A stretch of 64,000 nt of DNA from Circinella minor. Lineage: Eukaryota > Mucoromycota > Mucoromycetes > Mucorales > Lichtheimiaceae. Position 1 is the first letter of the stretch, and the number at the start of each line of letters is the position of its first letter. The stretch is taken from contig JAEPRB010000193.1 of assembly GCA_016758965.1 (NCBI GenBank), positions 1-64,000 of the forward strand, given 5' to 3'. The notes below the pieces were generated by a model. That model ran no database searches and was not told where the DNA came from. It worked only from the letters and a program-made list of their open reading frames with translations. Made by a program: the position numbers and the translations under genes. Positions 24,477 through 35,772 of the stretch are shown in pieces.

Positions 24477-26414
24477 TCAAGGTTCCATTTTTTCATTTAT
24501 ACTAGTAATACTTCTTGTAGCAACAGTAGTACTATTGATAGAATTTTCATAATCAGCCAATTCCTGCTTGGCTGCATCCACATCGATAAATAAAACTATA
24601 ATTGTAGCTACTACAAATAATGCTAAAACAAATGGCCAACCCATCCAAACATTAGAAGTAGATTGTGAAATAGCACCCACTACAACGGGTCCAATCCAAC
24701 TATAATAAATATAAAATTAAAGTTATTTATCATATTAAAATATTATTACGTATGTGTTTATAATAAAAATAAAAAATAAATTACGTACGAAGAAGCTTTG
24801 TTGACAATACCAAATAAACCAAAAAATAGATTTTCTTTTCCTTTTGGAGTTAATTCTGCCAACATAGTTTGTTGCCATGCCCAAATAGGTGCTGTAAATA
24901 ATCCTGACCAAGCAGCTTGAGCCCAAAGTTCCCAAGTTGTCTATTAAAAAAAAAAATAGAATAAATCATCAATAATTTTTATAAATATAATTGACAACCA
25001 CTTTTATATGTTTTACCTTGAATCCAAAATTATTTAAACTAATACCAAGACAACCCCATAATGGAATGATAGAAGTTAAAGCAACAATAATCAATAAATT
25101 TGTTTTTGTTGAGATACCAAAAGTTTTGGAAAGAAATAAAAATAAAAGACAACCCAGAATAGAAGTTACAGCAGTAATAAGACCAAAAAGTGTTGATTGT
25201 AATGCTGAAAAATTAGTTACTTCACCAGTAATAATAGTCATCATTGTACCAATAGTAGATACAGCATCTGAAAACATAAAATAAGAAAAAATATACATAA
25301 AAAGATATCGTAATTTTTTTGCTTCTCTAATGAAAATGATTAGATATTAGTAAACTCTTTCTATATATATAATATGATATTATTAGTTACCTGAGTGCTT
25401 GAATAATTGATTTCCAACCAATAGTTAAATGACTTTCACCTGGAGGTAAAGGTAATCCTTGTCTACCTCTTGGTTGAAATACAAAATAAGGAATTGCATT
25501 CAATATCCAAAAACCACCTGCTACAACTGTACAAATAAAATTATAAATTGGAGCATCACCTAACATGGATTGAGGATTCCAAGCAATAAAACCTGGACCT
25601 GCTAATACAGCTGTCAATATTAAAAAACCAATATTTGACCATGTTGTAGAAATAGCTGATACATGATTACGCCATTTTTCAATGACATTTTCAATTTCTT
25701 TAAATGATAATTGATTACTTGATCTTGCTTTACGTACAACAGGTAAGTTGTCACTTAATGTAGGAAATGCAGCACCATAAAAAACCAAAGTAGTACCATA
25801 AGAAATTAAAGCAATAATAAAAATAGCCATCATTATACCCCAATGACTTCCATCATCATTTACAAGAACGATAGGAATAATTTGAGTTGTACATGCAATA
25901 ATAGTTGCTGTTAATAAAATATATCGATTCCATCGACCATAATCTGCTAAACTACCAAATGTTGTAAATAATAAAAATTGAACTGAAAAAGCAATGGATT
26001 GAACATAAAGCATCATTGTTGAAACAGGAATTGAAGTATTATTCATCCAATTTACATTACATGGTAATAAAGCATTTTGTATATCACAAGAACCTCCTGT
26101 TTCTGGATTTGTTCCAGATAATGTAGCTAAATATTGTAAAATGTTTGGCATAAAACTAAAGATAGTAAATCCATTATTCTATTATACATAAAAAACAAAG
26201 TAAATTTCATATACGTCATCCAAACTAAATAATATTATTTTTGGGTACTTACACCATTATAATATAAATAATAACCCCAAAGTTCCATTTTTGTAGCAGG
26301 AGGTTGTTGATTAACTATATTTGCTTTTGTAATATCTTCTTCTTCTTCTTGTTCATTCTCATCTTTTGAATGAACTTTAAAAGGATCAGCAAATAAATGA
26401 TCACGTAATGACAT
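24477..26414 (-). CDS. Atg22-like vacuolar transporter (major facilitator fold)
   Basis: Five exons run from ATG 26412-26414 to TGA 24477-24479, with in-frame junctions (YYNG|NNGF, QALR|EAKKLRY, NFGFK|TTWELW, KASS|WIGP). The N-terminus is an acidic cytosolic segment (NEQEEEEDITK), followed by MELWGYYLYYNGNNGFTIF and then multiple hydrophobic segments. PYFVFQPRGRQGLPLP and the C-terminal WAWQQTMLAELTPKGKENLFFGLF are characteristic of the Atg22 family. In yeast Atg22 exports amino acids from the vacuole after autophagic breakdown. The first loop has Cys residues (GGSCDIQ, LLPCNVNW) that could form a lumenal disulphide. It lies head-to-tail directly downstream of the Snx4-like gene. Confidence 0.85.
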
Positions 26415-26969
26415 TATATTTATAATTTAAAAAGAAATAAAATAAAAAGAAAAAGAAAACAACAAAAGATATGTTTATTTATTTATTTATATAATAACAA
26501 AGAAAAAGGAATATATACCGGCTTAATAGTTTTAGGTTAAAAAGGAGTTTATGTAATATTATGTATGTGAATGGGATGTATGTATGGGGGGGGGGAAGAG
26601 AGAGAGAGAATAAGGATTATTGGGGGAGGAGGGGTAAGTAGAAGAAGTACGTCAGGCAAAGTAATATAACTTTATCCCTCCCCTCCTTATCATTTTTAAT
26701 CCTCCTTAATTAACAAATTAGGATAAAATCTGATTATTTCACATTCATGCATTGAATCAATTATTATTACTATTATCATACTTCTTCATCATCTTAATTA
26801 ATAAATAATTGATTGATACCTTTTTATTTTATTTTGATGATAATGATATATGATATATGAATTGTTGAAATGTTTTTTTAAGAAAAAAAAATGCAATGAG
26901 ATTGTTTTGATAATGATAATGATAATGATGATATGGATATAAATATATAAATATATATAAATGATGTTG
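26415..26969. other. Intergenic interval with G-rich tract
   Basis: Promoter flank of the Atg22-like gene and 3' flank of the Snx4-like gene. Contains G tracts and a GA repeat at about 26587-26610. No ORF of interest. Confidence 0.5.
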
Positions 26970-28458
26970 TTAAAAATATGTATTATTGTTATCATAATAG
27001 TGTTGTTGTTCTTCAACTTCTTGTTCCTCCTCCTCTTCTTCTTCTTCTTCTTCACTCTTAACATTATCATCTAATTGAATGTTTTCTAATACAGGTAAAA
27101 TACTTTCCCATAATTTTATACTCTATAAATTATATATAATAATTTCATTAGATTGACATAATATAATTTACAGAATATATATATATATATATTATATACC
27201 TTATCATAAAATGATATATGACTATCAGCATAAGCTGTTAAACCTTGTTTAAGTTCAATAGTTTTTGCATCTTGAAAAGTTTCAAATTCTTCTGACATTT
27301 GTTCAGAAAATTTTGTTGTTATATCACTTGTTCTTGTTACTTCATCTTCTAACTAGAATTTTTATATTAGTTATATTAAAGTAATAAATTATTATTATTG
27401 TTATTATACCTCTTTAATCTTTTGTTCAATTTCAACAAGTTTTGATGGTGAATTATGAACAATTTTATCTCTTTCTTCAATAGCACGTTGTAAATAAGTT
27501 GATAATTCTTCAAAATCAATTTGACTTTCATCTCTTTTTTGAAGTGTATCCTTTATAATAATAATAATTAATAATAATTCATATTTATATATAAAAAAAG
27601 TTATAGAGTAGTATATAAATTACCTTGACAGCATGACAATAAGCTAATAATTCATGTAAATCATTCATAAATAATAATTCTTCTGTTGAATTCATTTCTT
27701 TCATATATTTTCCATATGATTCTGTAATTTCAGCAAATTGTCTTAATGGCATTGCAATACTTGATTCCATAGATGATATTTCTCTTATACTCCATGCAAA
27801 ATTAGTATAATCATGTATTAAACCTATATATATTTAATATATTTAATTAATAATTAAATAATTATCAACTCTATTATATATATATATATATATATATATA
27901 TCTACCTGTTTGTCTTTGACTGATTCGAGAATAAAGTTTTTCAATAGTAAGAATATTATCTTCTAGTTTATCAACATAATCTTGCATATCAATAAAACGT
28001 TGATCAGGTTTTTTAATAGCTGCAAATGCATTCATTAAAACATCTCCTAATGTATCAAAAAATGAAGGCTTTTCAATTGTTTTATTGGATAATTGTATAG
28101 CACGTTTATCATTTTTCTATATAATCATCATAATAATAATAATTAATACATTGAATAATAATAATAATAATTACGTCTATTAAGAAACAAAGAAATACAT
28201 ACAAAATCATCTGATTCAAGAAATATTCGTGTACATTGCGCTTTTTGTAAAAGAGGATGTTTGGCCACGCGATTTAAAAACCATTGTAACCTATTATTAG
28301 ATATAATAAAGATGAGAAAATACGTAATATTTCACTTGATCATTTTTTATTTATAAATTTATGTACCCCCATCTTCTTCTTTCAAGAAATTCTGGATTAA
28401 ATCGTTCACCATTAATATATCCTTTATATATAGATGTTAGTAATATTGTTTTATATAA

Positions 28459-28498
<40 letters not shown>

Positions 28499-29191
28499 CC
28501 TAATCGATGTTTTTCTGGTAATGGAGGAACAATACAAATAGGAAATTCAAGTTCTAAAGCATCATGTAACCAAATGAAATCTTGATAACGTCTTCTTACA
28601 GAACGTGGACGTGAACTATTAAATGTTTCAACATTTGTCTAAATAAATAAAATAATTTCATTTTCATCCCCCCCACCGAAATCATCCCCATATATTATAT
28701 CATCATCATTATCATCATATTCCAAACCATAATCCAATCCTTACAATCAGTTAAAGTTTCAATATAAATTATATTCATAAAATATAAAAAGTAGAAATAG
28801 AAAGACTCACTTCAGTTGTAACTAGATAAGAAATAAACCCTTGAACAACAGTTGTTGATTGTTTTTGAGGATCTTCAACACGTATAGTCATTGACTTTAT
28901 TTTTGAATCAGGAGTTATTACTTTGTTTGTTGTCATTGATGAACTTGTTGGTTCTTCAAAAGTAGTTGCATTATTATTATTTGTTGTTGTATACGATTGC
29001 TTAAAAGTGAAAATAACTTTTAATAAACTATTTTTTTTTTCTGCATAAATAAAAAATAAAAAAAGTTATTCACCTACTTCATAAGTTTGAAATGGATCGA
29101 AACTTGGTACTGATGTTCTATGATCATAAGTAGAAAACCCATTGGTTGAACTAGCCCAATCAGGGTCATCAAATATATTTTCATTCAACAT
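26970..29191 (-). CDS. Sorting nexin with PX and BAR domains (Snx4/Atg24-like)
   Basis: About nine exons run from ATG 29189-29191 to TAA 26970-26972. After a Ser/Thr/Asn-rich N-terminus, the PX domain starts near [11 protein letters not shown], with [14 protein letters not shown] (phosphoinositide-binding Arg-Arg-Tyr), [10 protein letters not shown] and [15 protein letters not shown]. The rest is predicted coiled coil of a BAR-type dimer (KIKELEDEV and neighbours). The protein ends in an acidic run and an Asn/Tyr-rich tail. Snx4/Atg24 binds PI3P on endosomes, recycles cargo to the Golgi and supports selective autophagy. A Vps5/Snx1-type assignment is less likely because VPPLPEKHR with the GYINGERF region resembles Snx4. 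Confidence 0.85.
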
Positions 29192-30097
29192 TGTTTTTAA
29201 AAAAAAGTAAAACAAATAATACTATTTAAAAAGAAAGAAAATAAAAAAGAAAATAAAAAGTTGTTTGGCGAAGCCTTTTTTTTTTTTTTTTAGGCGCATT
29301 GTAAATTACTGTTTTTGGAAAACCATGGTTTTATTTTATAATAATCCATTGATTGTAGTTGTTGTAAATTCTTATATAAGACTCAGATTATTATGCAATT
29401 TATTATGTTTCCGAATTACTGGGATTATAAAATTTAGTATAAAAGATGAAAGATGATGAAACAACCTTTTATTTTTATTTTAAAATGTATCATAGTGATA
29501 AATTTGTAGTAGATAATCTATAATGATGATAATAATGAATGGGCGTTGATAATTGTTATAAATGTCTGAGTAAATAAGATTTTCTAGTAGTAATAATTAA
29601 TTAATTATAAATGAATATTAAATATATTAGTACTATTCGGCGCAAATCAAATAAAACACATGGTAATTATAATATTTTTTTTTACTTGGTCCGAGAGTTT
29701 TTGAGTACCATTTGGTAGTACGTACCAAGAAAAAAATATATATGAATTGACACATTATTACCCTCATGTCACATTGTTATCAATCATATAACCTCGTACT
29801 TTTTTTTTTTTAATTCAAGAGCTTCTTTTAAATCCTAACCAATTACCCGTTATAAACTTTGTTTTTTTTCGACAATTTTAATGGATCAACCTTATAAATC
29901 TTTTTCGTCCACACACACATTCATTGAGTACCAAGTATTATTAATAATGTCCCCCATTTATATAACTATTGTCTTTTTTTTTAATTTCTTTTTTTTTTTT
30001 TTTTTTTTTGCATTATTATTATTTTATTTTTTTCGAGAAAGAGTAATGAATCTGCTGCAAGTTCAAAAAAAAAATTTAATTGAGTAATTGTTGTTAT
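29192..30097. other. Intergenic interval
   Basis: Promoter of the Snx4-like gene and 3' flank of RPL23, with long T tracts (for example 29274-29292 and 29985-30009). ORFs at 29265-29456 and 29881-30087 are driven by the T tracts and have no support. Confidence 0.5.
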
Positions 30098-30984
30098 TTA
30101 GACGACAGTACCAGAAGCAGAGGCAATACGGGGCCACAAATCAGCACATTCCTTAGCAACAGGACCGGTGATAGCAGAACCCTTCATTTCACCCTTGGGC
30201 TATATAATTATTATTATTATTAAAATCAAATTGGTTAAATATTTTTATGAGTTATAGAAAAACTTTTCATCCCCTTATTCCCTCCCACACCAAAACTTTG
30301 AAATCACTAATTAATGTTTAAAACTTACGTTGACAATGACACCAGCGTTATCCTCAAAGTAAAGGAAAACACCGTCTCTACGGCGCCAGGCCTTACGTTG
30401 ACGAACAACAACAGCAGCCATAACTATTTTTTTTTTTAAAAGAAAAAGTAAAATTTAATTAATTATTTTCAATTCCTCATTAAAACATTGAAAAAAACTA
30501 TATAATTAAAATAATATTTACCCTTCTTTCTCAATTCAGGTTTACCCTTCTTGACGGTAGCGACAACCATGTCACCAGCACCGGCAGCGGGAAGTCTGTT
30601 CAAACGACCCTTGATGTTACGGACAGCAATGACATACAAGTTCTTAGCGCCACTATTGTCAGCGCAGTTCATAACAGCGCCAACGGGCAAACCGAGCGTC
30701 ATACGGTACTTGGTACCCGAAATGCTAACTGTTTTTTTTTTTTTTTTTTTTATAAAAGTAAAAAGTAATAATAGGTTAATTAAATGAAATTGATTCCATG
30801 TTGAGAATTCAACATTTTATATATATCCATCGTTTGTCGTTTTTTTTTTCGTTTTCTTTTTTTTTCCCCATCCATCCATCCATTTTATATATTCATCCAT
30901 CTGATCTATTTATTCTATCCAATCCCCCTCTTCTTCAAATTCTCTTGTTCATAATATGAATATTTAATACTTGCCCTTAGGCAT
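30098..30984 (-). CDS. RPL23: 60S ribosomal protein L23 (uL14)
   Basis: Four exons: a tiny first exon (ATG 30982-30984, MPKG and part of the next codon), then the exon from NISGTKYRM to PELRKK, then an exon ending DNAGVIVN, then a last exon ending at TAA 30098-30100. Hallmarks are [55 protein letters not shown] and [20 protein letters not shown]. Length matches the usual ~140 aa. uL14 sits at the subunit interface of the large ribosomal subunit. The ORF has higher GC than its surroundings, typical of a highly expressed gene. The first-exon junction relies on acceptor TTAG before CATTTCG. Confidence 0.95.
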
Positions 30985-31368
30985 GACGATTAATTAGGAA
31001 GAAAGGGACCTTACAAACGGATTGTTCCACTGTTTTTGGGACACCAACCCCGACGATTTAGAATTTCCTCCAATCTAATAATAAAATGCTTCCCGCATGA
31101 ATTCGCGGGACCTGATTTTTTTTAGGGAATTATTATTTTTATTATTTTTTTGATTCAATTATAAAAAAATAAAAACAATATTTCCACTTCTTTTTATATG
31201 ATTTTATATGTAAAATATTTAAAAATTAAAAATAAAACATTATTTTTTTATTTTTATATAGGTAGTAATAGTATGTAATAATATAATCAAAAAAAAAAGG
31301 GTAAGTGTATAATAGTATAATAATATCACAATTTATAATAATAATAAAGATCCCAACTTTTTTTATTA
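30985..31368. promoter_or_regulatory. RPL23 promoter flank and 3' flank of the SYLF-SH3 gene
   Basis: Contains a GC-richer patch at 31000-31120 with TGCTTCCCGCATGAATTCG, unlike the AT-rich surroundings. This could hold ribosomal-protein promoter elements, but no motif can be named with confidence. Confidence 0.35.
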
Positions 31369-33219
31369 TTATTCTAATTCGACATAATTGGCAGGAAACT
31401 AAGTAAATTATTATAATTTCATGATTAGAACATTGTTAAAGTATCTTGACAATAAAAATAAAAATAAAAAAACTTACCAATCCTTGTTCTTTTCCAATTT
31501 TTCCTGTCCACCAATCATCTTGACTATCTGTTTTTTCAATAATTGTAATAATTTGACCTTCTTGAAAACTTAAATCACCTGGTTGATCTCCTTTAAATGC
31601 ATATAATGCTCTTGCTACAGGTTCTCTTGAAGTAGGAGGTGGAGGTCTACGGGGTGTAACAGGTGGTGAAGGTGAAGGTACTTGTGTTTCTTGAAATAAT
31701 TGAGGTGGTGGAGGTGAATGATAACTAGGTGGAGGTGGTGAATGATAATTAGATGCTGGTTGTTGATATTGATAAGATGATGGTTTTTGTACATTATGTG
31801 TTGTTGAAGATGGACCAAATGTTTTTGGTGCAGGTGGTGAATTTATCTGTCTAGTTACTGGAGGTGTACGTAATGTACCTGGTTTTGAAATGGTAGTGGA
31901 TCGAAATACATGACTTGTTGAACTATTTTCATCTCCTTCCCCTTCTTCACCATTCATACCACGATTTCGATTATAAACAGTAGAATGAATATTTCCAAGA
32001 GAATTAAATTTAGCACCTAAAGCACGATATAAAGGATCTGCTTCAGGAGGTGGTGTAACACTTCCATTTAATAATTCTTTTGCTGTAACTCTTTTTCCAT
32101 AAAATTTTTCATTAGCATCATTACGAGTTAAAATAATAGATCCTTCCAATGAAACACCTAATATATATATATATATATATATAAATATTAGTTAAAAAAA
32201 AATCCATTTTAATCCAATCCATCAATGATAATATTACTATTATTATTATTATTTTTACCTGCAAATAAACCTCGTGTTTTACTATAAGAATAAACAGCAG
32301 CAATATGTTTCAATGAAGCAGAACCTGAAGCTTCTGCATTACGACCAATAGGACCCGCAGCAAGGGAAACATTTCCGCCAAGAGTAATGTTGCCAAATTG
32401 GCTAAAAGTCTTGACAGCCTCCTTGGTATTAAGTACCAGAACAAAGTCCGTCAGCTCAGCACCGATCTGTCCTCCTGCACCAGCCCCCGCTGTACCAATC
32501 GCTGATGGTGCGGACCATGCTACATATAAAATATAGAAGATAAAAGAAAAAAGTTATATATTATTAATTTTTTTTTTTACTTATTCTAACATGATTTTTT
32601 TTTCTTAAAAAAAACAGAATCTTACAATTATCAGGTAATCTAAAATGACACAACAAAGAAAAAAAAATCAGAAATTAATTATTCTAGAACATTGATTAAT
32701 TGTAATAAAAAAGGGACAGTAATAAACTCATATAGCATAAATAAAATATTCATTACCTAGCAACAACAAGACCACTACCAGCTCTTCCACTAAATAAGAA
32801 ACCAGCTTTTAAAACAGTAAAAATAGCTAAACCTTGAGCATTTTGTAAAACACTTTCTGGAATAACTTTATCAACTATTCCTGTTCCAAGATCTATTTTT
32901 ATTTATTTTTAAAAGAAGTAGAGTTACTAATAAGACCAAAAAAAAAAAGGGGAATAGGAGAAAGAAAGGGGGGGTGATTAAAGAAAGAAAGAGAATTGGT
33001 TGACAACAATTAACGTACCAATAAAAGAATTCAAAATCTTGGCTGCTTTTTTACATTCCCCTAAAAAGATGACAGGTAAAGGTAAATGTATTATTAATAT
33101 TTATTTATACCTGCCACAACAATCAAAAAAAGAAGAGATTTTAATGAATATAATGACTTACCTCCTAATTTAGCAGGAATAGGTGAATTAAGGGAAAGTG
33201 AATTAGCTCTTTTTTTCAT
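31369..33219 (-). CDS. SYLF and SH3 domain protein (Ysc84/Lsb3-like)
   Basis: Several exons run from ATG 33217-33219 to TAA 31369-31371. The N-terminal half is a SYLF (DUF500) domain, with CKKAAKILNSFI, VIPESVLQNAQGLAIFTV, AGFLFSGRAGSGLVVAR, GGQIGAELTDFVLVLNT and the block up to YSYSKTRGLFAG. A Pro-rich linker with PPPP repeats follows. The C-terminal SH3 domain starts ALYAFKGDQPGDLSF, has WWTGKIG, and ends GLFPANYVELE after a last splice. Ysc84/Lsb3 proteins bind actin and membrane phosphoinositides and act with Las17/WASP at endocytic actin patches. The Pro-rich linker could bind other SH3 proteins or its own. Confidence 0.93.
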
Positions 33220-34199
33220 ATTTATTTAGAGTAAAAAAAAAAAAAGAAAGAAAGAAAAGAGAAAAAGGAAAAACGGGGTAGAAAAAGAATGAAAATGAAA
33301 CACAGATAATGCAAGAAGAACTTCTTCTTTTATAAACACATGGTCTTGCTTTCGGACGGACTTTTTTCTTTTTATCATTGCGCATTGACATTTTTTTTTT
33401 TTTGTTTTTTTTTTTATCAAAATGATTACTGGATTTTTTTTTAGTCTCCTTATAAAGTTTCAGCATGATTGACAACTGTGTTACGCCATTGTAACAATAA
33501 GTCTTATTAGGTTGCAAAATTTTTTTAACTCAACTTTGGTTCCGGGAAGCTTTATCTACAAGTTGGTTGGATTGATTTTAGTAATAATAAATAGAGAATA
33601 TGTAAATTAATAATAGTACCAGCATTAAATTATTCTTTAAGTATTTGTTCTTTTCATTGATTAATATAAGTCAAAGCTTTTTTTTATTTATCTATACTAA
33701 ATGGCCGGTGTCCCTTTGAGGCAAATTGGCCGACTAGTTGCGGTTCGTAGATTGATATACAAGAGAGAAAAAATGTTGAACAAAGAAAAGGTACAAATGA
33801 TGAATACTAAGTTAATATTTTCGCTGCTAAATTATTTTTCGAATAAATGTTCTTATGGCATCCACCAGTAGAGTAGTTACAGAGAGAGAGAGAGAAACTA
33901 GATAGGGGATCTAGTGGAGCTAGCCCGGAAACAGGACAATAGACAACAAATGATTGAAAATCAGGTACAGCGGCACCAAAACCCTTGATAGTGTTGTTGG
34001 TGGGACTAGGCGAAACGAACCCAGTACCTTCGCAGTAGGAGACAGATGTGTTAACCAACTCGGTCGGGGCGTAGACCCTTCAATCAATATATCCATACTA
34101 AAAGTCATATCTACACAGCAGTGCATTACAAGCATTGATTAACACAGTATCTTTTTATAGAAATAGGCAACGACGGAATAAAATAATATCGTTCATACC
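33220..34199. other. Intergenic interval with a tRNA-like segment
   Basis: The first 300 bases are promoter flank with A/T tracts. On the minus strand at about 34085-33985 a tRNA-like pattern is visible: an A-box-like block (CCGAGTTGGTTAAC) and, about 33 bases on, a B-box-like block (GGGTTCG) followed by CCTAGTCCCACC. The arms do not pair well and the conserved A of the T loop is missing. It is at most a degenerate tRNA-derived sequence. Confidence 0.35.
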
Positions 34200-35215
34200 A
34201 TGATATAGGAGACAATAGACCTTGGCATGATCAGGCTTCTTGGAGAACGTAACATTTTGGTCAGCTACTTTACGAGCATTGGTTGTCATTTTAATTTCAT
34301 CACTAATTTTTTTTTATCAATATGTACCAACGTTGATACACCACCAGAAAATTCGCTTACAACACTTGCAGCTAAATGATTACGGACAGATAATCCAAGA
34401 CCATCCCACTTGATGTTATATGTCGAGAGATAAGATATCTCCATCCTGAATGATTTCAATTCTGTATGATCAACACCATTTCGATATATACCAAGTGTAA
34501 TGATATATAGTCATTCTTCAGTGTAAATATGGTGTTGATTATATAAATTGTTGTTAACGAAGCCGCAGTGCGTGCTAAACATTTTGAAGCCTGCGACACT
34601 TGTATCAAATCAATACTATCATAAAATTTAGTCATGATTAATAAAATACACATACGCCACACGTCGAACTAATACATCATTTTAACATATAGCTGAGGAC
34701 TTACAAATGACCATCAAGTTTTTTTGAAACACAAAAGTCTTCATGTACGTAGGCGATAATCAAATTTGTCTGGTGCTATTGGGGACGTGCGTATCACTGT
34801 TTCTGTAGGGCATGTAATGATGGTGATCCATTCGATATGTTCCTTATATACTTTTTGAACTCGTCGGATCTATTTGCTTCCACTACATCAAACTCCTTCT
34901 TCAATGCCTTCCGTTCAAAACAAAACCAGACGCACTCTTGCTCATTAGGATATGGGGTCATTGCTATGCAACTGTTCAACATTCGGAAGCAATAGAATCT
35001 TTGACACAAATAGCCACGACCACGCTGATAGCTTGTCCTCAGCAACGTGGGATGTTTGCGTGAGCGTGCGTAACCACGACACGAATTCCAGCGGTTTATT
35101 CCTAGCAAGATGTGAGTCTTATTGTCTGGCACCTATGATGGACTATGGCTGTGAGATAATGATAGACTATACCAAACAAGCTTTCTATCAAAGTAATTAC
35201 TCGAGAGATTTATAA
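34200..35215 (-). pseudogene. Decayed protein-coding gene, family not recognised
   Basis: The minus strand reads as one protein interrupted by frameshifts and stops. About 35130-34960 gives LEFVSWLRTLTQTSHVAED in one frame. About 34960-34795 gives ECVWFCFERKALKKEFDVV and FKKYIRNISNGS in another. About 34640-34480 gives SQASKCLARTAASLTTIYI, then about 34480-34300 gives RMEISYLSTYNIKWDGLGL and VVSEFSGGVSTLVHIDKKK. About 34290-34200 gives ARKVADQNVTFSKKPDHAK and VYCLLYHG. The pieces are in consistent order and strand, so this is a relic and not chance ORFs. I cannot name the family. Confidence 0.5.
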
Positions 35216-35220
35216 TATAG

Positions 35221-35772
35221 AATAAATAAATAAATTACTAGCCATTTATGATGGTCTATCTTTTTTTTTTTTTACTAGCCAAAAGTGAAAATGTTATATG
35301 GATTTTGCTTGTGAAATTAAACCTCCATTATAATTTTCACTGTTGTCAATCACGAGAAATACACTGCTTTTCAAAAGAACCCTCCAACTCCTAAATGAAA
35401 ACAATGCGTAGCCATCATCGGAAAAAGGCCCCGCCGATCATTAGGAAACATACAGTATAGTATAAAAACTTAATATTGTTTGCATACACATAAAGTGAAG
35501 AAAAAATTATTACGTAGCCCTTTTTTCTTTAAAAAAAGAAAGGAAAGAAAGAAAAAATGATGTCTTGGAATAAAGTCTTGGGTGAACTGGATGAAATAAA
35601 GGGTTGAGGGAATAAAAAGTAATAAAAAACTATACATTTTTTCTTTGTCATTATTGTTGATTGATTGATTGATTATTTGTATATATGAAAGAGATAATAT
35701 ATATATAATCAAGAGATATAGAAGAGTTATAGATATATGCGCATGAAAAAAAATTAGGTATAAGAAAAATTA
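35221..35772. other. Intergenic interval, 3' flank of the LRR gene
   Basis: AT-rich, with TA runs and A tracts. The ORF at 35470-35712 is hydrophobic by composition and unsupported. Confidence 0.5.

Noticed and set aside
24991..25284. 97-codon plus-strand ORF
   Set aside because: Antisense shadow of an Atg22-like exon whose frame, splice sites and family motifs are clear.
26798..27070. Lys/Ile-rich minus-strand ORF
   Set aside because: Composition-driven frame overlapping the acidic C-terminal exon of the Snx4-like gene in another frame.
33203..33517. 104-codon Lys/Phe-rich minus-strand ORF
   Set aside because: Made of A and T tracts upstream of the SYLF-SH3 start; overlaps its first exon in another frame.
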